Source of the DNA: Galaxea fascicularis
Lineage: Eukaryota; Cnidaria; Anthozoa; Scleractinia; Euphylliidae
DNA: 64,000 nt
Direction of reading: 5' to 3'
Assembly (NCBI GenBank): GCA_948470475.1
Contig: OX419343.1
Location: 3,948,983-4,012,982 of the forward strand
In this document: positions 49,401-61,400 of the stretch, piece after piece
Position numbering within the stretch: position 1 is the first letter of the stretch
Layout: every line of letters begins with the position of its first letter
Made by a program: the position numbers and the translations under genes
Notes under the pieces: generated by a model
The model's database searches: none
Seen by the model: the letters and a program-made list of their open reading frames with translations, nothing else
What the model was told of the DNA's origin: nothing

Positions 49401-52400
49401 GATGAGGAAAGCAACTTTCCCAAGGGCACTGATGAATCCATGCTGGTCAAGCTGCATTCAAGTCACGAGGTTTGCTTTCTCTTCCAGACTGCAGTCTTTC
49501 CTGTCTCAACATTCCTTAGTACCCTGAGAAATTCAAAATCCAGCCGAGCGTATGCAGAGAAACATACGCGAAAGCAGGTGTTTGCTCAAACTAGACTGAA
49601 GAAGGCTTTTTCGCCTGCTTTCATTCACCATTTTGCCTTCAATTTTTCATCAACTTCCCCCTTAAGAATCCACGTTTCTCGCAATATCCCTGGACATTAA
49701 GAAATATGCTACTACTTTGAAAATACGTCGTAATATTGAAAGAAAATTATGTAGTTTCACATTAATCACGTGCAGTTAAGGCGTGGTAGTCAAGTGTTGA
49801 GACCATTGTTCCTCTGAAAGCGAAGGCGTCTTTAACAAGAATTCGGAAGATGCAAAAAAGAAAGACGAGAGTCGTAAGCCTTAAATTAGTACAGATAAGT
49901 ATTGACACACTCTAAATTTATAATGATGAGGCCATTTGGGTTTCTGCAACTTATGCTCACATCTGTGATATTTTTGACAGGGCAATACCTTTTACGTCAA
50001 ACCACGTGTTGCTAACACAAAATTTGGCATCAAACATTATGCTGGAGAGGTACACAAGCGACTTTTTGATGTCTTTTTATCTTGTGTTTTGCTCTACGAG
50101 TGTGTAACTCTGCCAACCTCTTGTTTCTCAAATTGTAGGTGTTTTACAGTACAAAAGGATTTTTGGAGAAAAACAGGTAAAGTTCTCAGTTGTACGTTAG
50201 GACCATAAATTGGGAAGTTAAGCTCAAATATTCTTTGGCCAAGAATGGTTTTTGAGACTTTTTTATTTCATTTGGCGTCATCCCATGTGGTGTGTAACCG
50301 GAGAAAAGGCATAAGTGAGGATTGGCTGTTAGTGTACTCGTAAGTGGTCATCATGTCAGAAACGTAGTTCTACGCCTATTTTGTGATTTGAAGGCTTCGG
50401 CTACTAAATAATTTATTTGAGTTAAGCTTTTGCCTGAACAAGCTGAAGTGTTCAATGAATAATTCCGTTTTATTTCCTCTTTTTTGGGCAAGCAAAAAAA
50501 ATCGGCCAACCTCAAATCCTCTGTTTCAGTTTCATGTGTGTTTGGCGCATAAGCTAATTCATCGCATCCATAGATCTTTGGACCCAAAATGACTGCGGAC
50601 CTACATTTAGGAAGCAATAACTATTCTGCAGGCCAAAGTGTCGGGAATTTGCAGAAACTTAAATTCGAAAGCCAAATCGTCACTTTCATGTACACCCTTA
50701 TTTCACCAAGCATTTCATTTTGCCAGTTCATAGCAAATATCCGTCACGGCGATGGTCCTTTGTCTAAATGATAGTGGTGATGACGGCCATGATAGCATGG
50801 ACCTTTACCATGGTGGCGAAAGTGATCGCTGTCTTCACGTCGTTGATTCTCGTTAGATGATTCAACTATTGCCTAAACTCTCATTAAATAATTTTCTTTT
50901 AACAGGGATTCCTTTCGTGACGAGATTCTCAATGTACTTATGGAAAGCAGGTATGTAAAAACGTACAGTCAAACTTCTTGTAAGTGGACACTCTTCCGGC
51001 CGAGCACAGGACTCCAATTACGAGACGTGCCCGCTTACGGGAGGTTATAAATGTGGAGTTTCAGCGGAGTATTCAACAGAACCGTGGTTTGTTGGTGTAA
51101 GCTCATGGGATGTGTCCGTACGCGGAGGTTCGACTGCAGCTCCATTCTGAATTTGTTCTAACCAATAAGTGTAACGATTAAGACTCGGGCACAAGATTCA
51201 ATGTTCTAAATTTTTGTCTCAGTCTCTGTTTCATGTGTTTCGCGTGTTCATATAGTCATTCAGCGGAGAGCATTTGCTATGAATGCCGAGGAACAGCTAA
51301 TTAGTTTGGGTTTGCATTTTTAAGATAAGCTCAGTTCTTTTTTCTTCTCTTAGGTCAGATTTTATTTATGACATCGTTGAACACATGAAACCCTCCGTGC
51401 CAGCGGCGGGAACCAAGAAATCTTCACGGAAAAGGCCCACTGTCAGCTCGCAATTCAAGGTGGGAGGGCTTTTCCTTTGCCTTCTTGTATGCGTCTGCTT
51501 CTCAACTTACCTTGGAATAGATTTTATTCGGACTTGGCCAAGGCTCATACAGAGTTTGTTTTTATTGCGAGGTGTCTCAGCGAACGAATTAAGGTGTATA
51601 CCCTTTTCCTTGGCTTGTCTTGTTAAAACCCTGTAAACCCTAAAGCAAATAATACACGGTTCAACATTTGTTGAGCAACAAATGTTGCGGCAACTTGTTG
51701 AACGGAATAGAGCCAAGCTGTATTTTCGTTCAACAACGCTCAACAACTCTCAACATGTTGAACGGCATAATTCAACGTTCAACATCACATGATACACTGT
51801 TCAACATTTGTTGCCCAACAAATGCTGAACCGTGTATCATTCGCTTAAGAGTGATCAGCATCAAATTTCTCCTTGTAATATCATCGCTTTATAAAACAGA
51901 GTGGTCATGAGAATTAAGGACATGATCACACAAGATGAATATGCTTAATGCTTTAACACCTCCCCACTTCAAGAGGAAATGTATAGGGGCAACAATTGAG
52001 ATTTTAACATGCATTCTTTTGGGTAACGTTTGGCGGGCAAATCAGCGCGGCCGCCAGGGCCCCGAAACGTTGCACAAGAAGTCTGCCTCATGCGCTCCAC
52101 TAAGAATGTTCCGTTTTCAAATATGTTCTTCTTTCGGAGCAAACAATAAGATAGCAATAAATTCCAGAAACGATGAGAAGCAACAAATTCCAGCCACATG
52201 TGCCACCAAACTGCGCCATCCCTGCTTCTCCAAATTATGAACATTAAATAATAGAAATGAGGTAAACTGAGCGACATAGCTTTGACTCGTGTTTATTGCA
52301 GACCTCCCTGGCGTCTCTAATGACTACTCTAAGTCAGTCTCATCCCTACTTTGTGCGCTGCGTGAAACCCAACGAGAAAAAGGTAAGGAGGCTAATCAGT

Positions 52401-55400
52401 ACACATCCATCTGATGGGGCGTTTTCACTCACGTGATCAGCGGCCATTTTGGTTTAAGGAAACAAAAGTGGGTTAGCCTGGTGCACCAATATGGCCCCCG
52501 TGACGTCATGTGAAAACGATCTATTGGTTGTAATTTTCAACTAGGCGACAAGTCGCAGGGACAGGTCGAGGGGACTGGTTGCAGCGGCAATTCCCTTCGC
52601 GGTCCCGTGACCTGAGGCATTATCGAATTACCTCAGGCCTCTTTTTTCACTTAGTGCTCACCCTTTCATATGCAAATAAATTTTCATTCACATGAAAATG
52701 AGTTTAATTTGCGTATGAATCGATTTGTATATGAAAGGTGAGCGCTAAGACTCGCTTTGAAAAAGAGGCCTGAGGTAATTCGGAAATGGCCGATTCAATC
52801 CCAGCTTGAATTCGTGCGTCAGGTCTCGGAAATAAAATGACACAAATTTTCATTGTCGCCTCGTGTGCACTGTCACTCGGCCTGTCCCCACAAAGAGGTA
52901 AAAAACAAAATCAAAGGGAAAGCGTCCTTTACTCGCCCATGGACAAATCGCTACAGGAAGACGCTTGTGTACTTAGTTAGCCTAGGCGACACACGTTCGA
53001 AGGGGAGGGTAAGGGGGGAATTTGGGCGAGCCCGAATTCCCCTTCTCCCTCCCTTCGTGCGCCTGCCAACTTAGTAGGCGTCTTGACACAGCGACATGTC
53101 GAAGACTTGTCTCTGCGGTTTGTCGCCCATGATGTACCGATAATGTATCTCCGGCTATAACGAGGATAACACTTAACAGTCGTTAAGACTAACAAATCTC
53201 TGGCCCTTCGATTCCGGATCGAATTGGAATAATTTGTAGTACTTGATAAACTGCCAAGCATCGAAAATAATCTTGCATTAAGTCGCGTAATTGCTGCACG
53301 ATTGGGTCCTGTTGTTGAGCTGTCATCTTTACGTTGTGTCACCTTGACGTTGTGTGAATGTTGCCTTCATGTTCACGGAATTGATTTATGACTTGCGTTC
53401 TTCTCAGCTTCCTCAATCCTTCAACCCCAAAGTGGTTCTCAGTCAGCTGAGGTATTCTGGAATGTTGGAGACTGTTCGGATTAGGCGCGCAGGTTTTCCT
53501 GTGAGACGAACCTACGATGACTTTTTGTTCAGGTACGTTAAGTTGAATCAATTCACGGATGTTCAAATTCCAGACCAAACGTAATAATTAAAACTTCTCA
53601 ATTCTCAATTCGTTCTAGCCGAGCACGGGTGCTTTACTCATTGGGGAGACTGAAAATCAAATAAACTCTAAATCAAATCAAATCAAATCAAATGTTGGTT
53701 TTTGAGGAGAGGGGAATAAAGAGGAGAAAACCTCTCGGAGCAGAGTAGAGCACTAACAAACTCAGCTCACTGATGACGCCAAGTGCGCTCTCACCACTGC
53801 GCCAACCCTGCTCCCCCAAACGCCACAGTGGAATTGACAGTTTCAATTTACATGAACCTCTAGTTATCAGGCCCGGCCAGGGGGGGTAGTGGGATACCAA
53901 TATACCCGCTATTCCCCCCCCCTCTAGATACCAATATACCTGAAAATCATGATACTTAATACCTAAAATTATTTTGAAACGATACTAAATACCTGGAAAT
54001 GAATAAGTAAAATCTTAATCCGAATACCTAAAATACAGGAAAAACTAAATACTTTATACCCGAATTTTGACCGAAAAATACCATATACCTGAATTAAAAC
54101 GGCTCGGGAAACCGTCTACCCAAAACCCCTGGCCGGGCTTGACTTATACCACTCGTACCGGTTGAATTTCGTTTTGTTTATTAATGTATTTATTATTTTG
54201 TATTAATTTTGCAAATTCCTTATAACAGTGATTGTTATAACCCTTTAACTCCTATAAGTGATTAGAATGTAAATTCTCCTTACAATATCAATACATTATC
54301 CAGCAGACAGGTGATGAGAATAGACAAATTTATCAGCCAGAGGGTGCTAACTTGACATAACTCCAAATTCCTCTAACGAATGTACAAGGGACTGTATAGG
54401 AGCTAGAAAGGAGAATTAATAGCCAGATCTTAGGAGTTAAAAGTTTAAATGTCATTCTTTTTGTCGGATTTTGTAGGGTGTGTTTTGTTCAGTTTTCTGT
54501 GGTTACTTTTGGGATGTCGAATTAAACAATTGTAGTTACATTTAAGTGACTATATTTAACATAGTTTCAAAACTTTAGGTACAAGGTTCTCTTTCGGGGC
54601 AAGGCTCGATCAGGAGACAACAGTGATTGCACAATGCTGCTTCAAGAGTTCGACCCTGAGAAAAAGTCATTTAGACTGGGAAAAACCAAGGTAATTATGC
54701 CAATATACTGGGGCGGATACCTTTTTAGACCTGTTATGAAGATAGCGTTGTGGATGAGTAAACCGCAGTAATATTATTTCCAAACTTTACCGTGGAGTTC
54801 CAAACGTAACGACTAGTTCGTAACGGCCTCCCGAAATGGAACGGTTCCCCCGAAAGTAATTCTCAAAAGCAAAGTAAACAGAAGTGGCTCACTGGAACAA
54901 GTATCTAATTAATGAAAGTTCTGAATATAGTTCATCGAATAGGAAGATTTCTTCAGAAGTGTATAATTAAACTATAAAAGAGTTTTTCCCTGTTTGTACG
55001 AGGGCCTCTGTAACAAAGAGGTGGCAGCGAATGAAAGAGAAACTGCATTCCCTGAAGCGCAATAAAGATAGAACAGCTTAGCAGGGCTATGCTGTAGCAG
55101 AGCCCAGTGGCCCCTGGCCACTCACTTTCTGCCTTAAAGTCACCAGGAAATATTGGTGGGCGCCCTGGATCTCAAGAATATAGAGGTTGTGGGCTCCCAA
55201 CTACTTTTCTTAGAGCACATCCTAGCTTGGTGTTTTATTGTACAAGAATAACGAAGAATGCAGAAGAATCATCAACAAAGAGAGAATAAAAGTGATATGA
55301 CGCTTGCTCTGTTGTTGTGTTTTCCTTATTGTTTTTTTATTCAGTAACTCGCGCAATTTGGCCACCTGAAGAAACCGGCAATTTGAAAGTTAGGGCCCTT

Positions 55401-58400
55401 TGTATTTGCTAATTCCGACAGTATCGGCAGCCGTTACTATTAGGGAACTCTACAGTACGTTGGAGTGTACATGGAAGATTACGTGAGGGTTACTTTGGCT
55501 GGCATATGAGTTAGTACACAGGTTCTTGAGATTTGGGAGGGTTGGACGGGTTTGTAAATCATGTCCAATGGGAGATGTATTAGTTATTCATGATCAGTGA
55601 TCTAGTTCACGAATAATTGCGAAAGTGCGTGCTTGGGTGGATACATGAGTTAGTATAATACAAGGGTCAGTATATGAGGGGGGGGGGGTGTTTGCATACG
55701 AGGGTCAATATGTCGGGGACAACGTGGGTGAATACGTGGGTAAGTAAATAGGGTACAATATAGATGCCTTAGGTTAGTTTGTGAGGAACAACATGGATAT
55801 ATAGGTGGTTTGGTATATTGGTGACAAATGGATGAATACGTGGATTAGTACATGAAGGATAACACGGATGAATACGTACGTAAGTTAGTGTGCAGGATAC
55901 ATGACTTACTAAATGAGTAAATAACAACAGTTAGCAACTTGCAACACAGTGTCCAAACGCACGCATCCTGTTGGATCCAAAGATGTTTGATGCTTTTAGG
56001 CTTTTAGTGCGAGGGAGTTTACCCTTTGGGTACCAAGATCACTACTTCGTTTATCTGTATTAATTTCCTATTTTTTCGCTCATTAAGTTTCTTTTGTATT
56101 CATTTGAGTTTGTAAATTATTTCTCCCTTCCATCAGGTTTTCATGAGAGATGGCCTGGAGTACAGGGTGGAACGTGAGAGAAATGCTCAACTTGAAGCTG
56201 TTGCCATGGCGATCAAGAGAAGGATCATAGGATACCTTCAGAGAAAGAAGTATTTGAAGATTCGTAACGACATTATCACGATACAGAAGAACTACAAGGT
56301 TATTGGAGGCTCTACCTTCTTACTCTCTTGAATGCTCTGGGATATACATTTTACATGTATTTTTTTATTGATCTTGACAGGGAACGATTTCCTTTCTTTT
56401 CAGGCGCATTTCCATCACAAGCAATACATCAAGATGAGATTGGCAGCTATAGTCATACAGAAGGTAGGATAACTTAGTGTCGTAAAACCAAAACTGAAGT
56501 GTTAACTCTGGTCGATCCCAACTGACGTAAATAGCACAACGCACCAATCAGAATGTGAATTTTAAAATGCTTGTAAGCTGGCGGGAAAACCGGTTTGTCC
56601 AAGTCGCGATTAGTCTTGATTGACGTGAGTTTTGCCGACCGATTACAGAGCGTTGTCAAGCAGAAACAAAGGAACCACATTGCTTTTGCTTGTTTCATAC
56701 TTGTGGAAACACTATTCAAAGGTGAAGCTGAAGAACTAAAATTCAAAACATCCACGCTCTTGAAAACCCTATACCAAAAGTGAAGTTTTTATTTCAGTAA
56801 TGGTTCTTGTAAGCACTGTAGCGCTTTCTATTGTTCTGCGGCATCTTGCTTTCCCCAGAATTTAGGGCCTTTCATACTGGGGATGCATCCACCTATGGAG
56901 AACATGTTTTAGAAGAATAATGTATGATAACTCATTTCTCAAAAGTTTTGTTTTGAGTTTAAAATTTTCAACCAATCACAGGTGCCATGTTTGCCATGTT
57001 CCCCACGTAGAACTCATTTTGTATTTGAAAACCGAACAGCAATCTCAAAGAGGGAAGTCGTCCGTAAATAGACCCTTTGCATAAATGGCAATGTACATCC
57101 TAAGCCTCATATTCATGTGAAAAATCCTTTGTCTGGAAACAAAGGTACAAGGCTAAGGAGGTACAAAGTGTTGTTATTCAAATTTAGGCGCCATTTATGC
57201 AAGGGGTCTATGAGAATAGAAAATATGTGCTTCCTGTAAGAGGAGTAACAATTTATCATGTTTTAACCAATAAGATGAATGGTTTAAACAATACCACAGT
57301 TAACACCTTCAGTTCTGTATACTTTGTCATCCAGTCACGCGAACATTACTTAAACCTAAGGATTCTTTTGAACTGTATTCAGTTTGAAAGGGGAAGAACA
57401 GCTCGAGCACTTCTGAAGAAGCTGCTGGAGGAAAAGAGGATTGAAGAAGAACGGATAAGAAGAGAACGCGAAGAAGAAGAAAGACGGAAAGAAGAAGAGA
57501 GACAGAGGTTGGCTGGTTTTAATTCGGATAATGGCTGTATGCAATTTCCGAGTTGTAATTATATGAGGATGATTTCTCTCATTCGTTCGATCCTTCGATT
57601 TGTGTTGAACATTTTCTGAATCCAGGGAGTAGTTTCTGAAGAACTGACTGTGGTGCTAAGTCGGTGGGGGAGTTGTACACAACAATTTGGTTTTATCAAC
57701 GGAGTTTATCATGTAAATTGACCACCGTACAGAGATTCTATTCCAAAAGCTGACGTTTCGACCGCACAACTAAAGTTATGATCATGAAAACTTCCAAACA
57801 AAAAAGAACAAATTTCATCAAGATAAACGGCTAGCGAAGGATAGTCAGCAGAAGAGGGACTTGATTTTGACAATTTTCTCTGGGATAAGCGGAACAGAAA
57901 TTTGTTCAGTGAACAGGCCTGTTGCACGTAAATTTGGCCGTACAAAGACTAAATCATGCGCAAAATATAACACAAGCGCCATGCTTCTCTTTTGGAACTT
58001 TCAGTAACGCAGGAATCAAAACTATATACCAGCCAGTGGTTCAGTGGGTTGTAGCCACTTTGATTATAACTTCAGCTAGATGCCTTGAACAAATCTGCAG
58101 ACTGGCCTACAGTGCATAACATTATGCTAATGGTCCATTAATCTAATCTTCAATCGCGTTTCATTTTTTTTCGTAAAGTAAATAAAAAAATTGTATTATA
58201 AAGAACAAATGTGGTTTGTCACACTGCAGAGAAATGGAGAGACTAGAACAGGAGAGAAAGATCCAAGAGCTTGAAGAACTACGTCGTAAGGTAAAGCTCA
58301 ACCCTTTTTTCGATTGCACTTTGAGGTCCCCTTGTTGTACGTGCTAAAAACGCTACATTGTTAGGTCAACTTAGTGTTAATCTCGGCAAGGTTAAGATTT

Positions 58401-61400
58401 GTCTTATATATTGAAAAAATGTCTCGACAACAACCAGACTGCACTGTTAGGGGCATCTAGTAATCTTTAAAAGCGGACAACTATATTTTACGGTATGAGT
58501 TGACTATCCCACCGTTATTGCTGTAGAGTTTGATGCCTGTTTTTGTTTTTCGTAGGCGGAGGAAGAAGCAAGGCTAAAGAAAGAAGAGGAAGAGGAGCGA
58601 CTAAGGAAAGAAGAAGAACAGAGGCAAGCTGTGTTGGCCAAAGCTCGAGCCCTTGAGGAGGCGAGGAGACTAGAAGAAGAAGCTAAAAGGAAAGCAGAGG
58701 AGGAGGCGCGTAGAAAGGTAGGCGCTCATTTTGAATCGATTGTCATCATCGATCGTTGTCATCATCATCATCGTCGTCATCATCGCTATCATCGTCGTCA
58801 TCATCGTCATCATGGTCGTCATATCGACATCATCACTGTCCCCTTTACGTACTTGATAACACTACTTCCTCGACGTGCCTGCAATTTTTCGTGTGTTTCA
58901 TGGTGTTGTTGAATAATCTATCATATTCGTCTGACGCAACCTCAGTTAAATGCTGAGCGGCTAGATTTTGACGGAGCTTTCTTCAGTGTTTCTGTAATCA
59001 ATATGAGATTTTTCTTGCGTCCATAAAGACTGAATCTTTTGTGTTCATGATATTGCTGAAGTTACACATATACCACCCAAACTAGTGAATCGTGAATCCT
59101 TCATCTGCTATTCACATATGTGATATTTTTTATATTGTAGTCTCGCCTCGGCTCAATGTTCTTAGTGCTTAAGGGATAGGAGATATGTGCGTGAATTGCT
59201 TTTTTTGGTAATGACCGACGTTATGTTCCTTTAAAGGAAGAGGAAGAGAAAAGACGTAGAGAGGAGGAAGAAGCAAGGTGAGGTCTTCACGTCTGAGTGC
59301 AGAAGACGAGATAATTCTGCTGTGTTTTATTGTGAGTGCTGATTACAGTTGGAAAAGAAGAATAGCCGGGAGAGTTTATAGGTTAAAACAATCCAGCTAG
59401 TCTTCCACCATTTTCAAAACCTTTTGAAATCTAAAAGATTATTCTTTCCTGTTCTAAAGTAAACAAGAAGAAGTGAGTGCGTAAAGAACCAAACACGGCT
59501 CGTTTAAAGCTGAAAGTGAAATATAAGAAATTTTCTTCTCTACTCTTACAATTGAAATAAACAGAAAGAAGGCGGAGGAAGAAGAAAGACTTCGGAAAGA
59601 AGCTGAGGCTGAAGCCGCTGCTCAGATAGCTGAACTGGACAGGCAGCTTAAGGTAAACACTAAACGGTTTGACCTGTGGTGACTTAATGGACAATAGAGC
59701 GGGCGGTTTTCAATTGCGTGTCGGAAGAAAACTGCGTTTGTTTTGGTCTTCCATTGTTTCGCTCTGTGATTGGCCAGCAAAACACACGCCACTTTTTCAA
59801 CCAATGAAAAGCAAAATCAAAACCAATCGCGACTTGCACGCGCGCATTTTCCCGCGCTTCACGGCGGTTACATGTAATTGCGTCGTATTCTGATTGGCTC
59901 ATTGCACTGTCTCGGTCTGTGGTGATTGGCTGAAGTAATTGCCTTGGTTTTGGTTTAACGACATTCAATTGAAGACTGCTTTACTGGTACGCATCTTGGA
60001 GTTACTTGCAAATTTAGATGACCGCGCCTCGGTATATATCCACAAAGAAATTCACCTTTTATGTTATTTGTTGTTGTTCTAAATTCCGGCGACTTATGTT
60101 AGCAGTTTGGTGTTCTTGCGCTCGTAAATACGAGTTTGAAGGTAGAAACTTTCAGAACGTTAATGTAAGTGTTCTAAAGTGAACTAAAACTGAAGTTGAC
60201 AGTGACAAGCAAAGAGCAACCAGTCCTTAAAAACATCGCTCGTTTGAATGATCTCAGTTGAACCAAGTTAATTAAGATACAGAATTCGCTGCCTTTTATG
60301 TGGTGGGGTGGTTATACCTGCAGTAAATGTAGTCGGGCGACAAAGTTTCCTTCCAGGGAAAACCATGTCAACATGCAGCACACCAATGTTTTTAACTTTT
60401 CGTCTGGCCTTTTGGTTCATCCTTGTTTGTTTTAGCCTACGTGGCAGGCGTTAAAAGGGGAGGAGGAAGAGGAATGGGCGCGCGCCCATTCCCCGTCACC
60501 TTTTAACGCCTGCCACGCAGGCTATGTTTGTTTGTGCTATACCTGTTGTATGTTTTCGTCGCACCTACTGTAAGTTCTGTGTGGCCTTCGTAGTTGGAGG
60601 ATAGCGATGAGGAAGAGGAAGATATGGAGGAAGCCTGGGAAAGACCACCCAGTTTGTATGATGTCCAGGATCTGCCGCTCAAGGATGGCTACCTTATGAT
60701 GAGAGGTCAGTGTTATGAGGAAGTAAATTCACTCTAATCGCGCGTTCGTGTGGGACTGTTCAAGTTATTAACATCATGTGCTGAATTAGGAATGAGTAAA
60801 TACACGGAATGTGTTGTTTTCCACAACTGAAATTAGAATAAACTTGATGTGACCTGAGAACAGAACGTAGTTTGGCCACAATTCAGCTTGATAGCGAGGC
60901 CCAGAGGACAAAAACAAATGGAAACGAAAGTTTCTATTGTTGTTGTTTTTTTTTTTTGTCGTCTGGGGCTCGCTATGAAGCTGAATTTTGATATTCCGAA
61001 AGAAGCCTATAGCCTGTACCGAGCATCCCAACCTGCCTGCCGGTACACGTCACGGGGGCCGTCACGCGACTGGCGAGCCGCGCACGACTTTCCCGCCAAA
61101 ACCCTCCTGATTGAGTCGAATGATCACGTATTCTTTAAATTCCGGGTGAACCAGGTAGAAAAGCATGCCCTATCGTTTCATTTGTTCTGGTGTCGCAAGA
61201 AAGAAATGCTATTACGCTCATTCTGAGCATAGAATAGTGTGAGTATTTCGTTTCGTGAGTAGTCTTAACAGTGATGATAAAAAGTGTAGAGTGACCACCA
61301 AAGCTTCAACTCACAAAACTGTGGAATTTCCATTCATGTTTGAATTTCGATTTTTGTTAAATTAACGGGACGGAACTCAAATTGACGATCATACGTAAGT

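Larger units (their letters stand above)
40459..54690 (+). other. MYO10: MYO10 motor domain exons 1-22
   Basis: Exons: 40459-40479, 40616-40714, 42658-42816, 43528-43715, 44372-44497, 45156-45280, 45702-45715 (14 nt), 45958-46042, 46271-46374, 46832-46961, 47099-47217, 47675-47821, 48385-48485, 49232-49298, 49377-49469, 49981-50049, 50139-50176, 50906-50950, 51354-51459, 52302-52382, 53408-53532, 54579-54690. Motifs: P-loop GESGAGKT (157-164), switch [11 protein letters not shown] (212-221), switch [10 protein letters not shown] (431-438), actin-binding segment [11 protein letters not shown] followed by [14 protein letters not shown], the SH-region/converter [20 protein letters not shown] and LGKTKVF at the lever-arm start. 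All nucleotide-binding residues expected of an active motor are present. Confidence 0.93.
56137..59652 (+). other. MYO10: MYO10 IQ motifs and charged helix, exons 23-29
   Basis: Exons: 56137-56298, 56404-56463, 57383-57507, 58230-58290, 58556-58717, 59237-59277, 59565-59652. The first two exons and the start of the third give IQ-like light-chain/calmodulin sites ([51 protein letters not shown]). The rest is about 150 residues of almost pure E/R/K with heptad or i,i+4 charge patterns ([20 protein letters not shown]), as expected for the single alpha-helix that lengthens the lever arm. Confidence 0.9.

Noticed and set aside
49320..49700. 126-codon + strand ORF
   Set aside because: Contains MYO10 exon 15 but runs past its donor into intron; the extension has no family match.
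57197..57619. 140-codon + strand ORF
   Set aside because: Contains exon 25 of MYO10; the flanks are intron on both sides.
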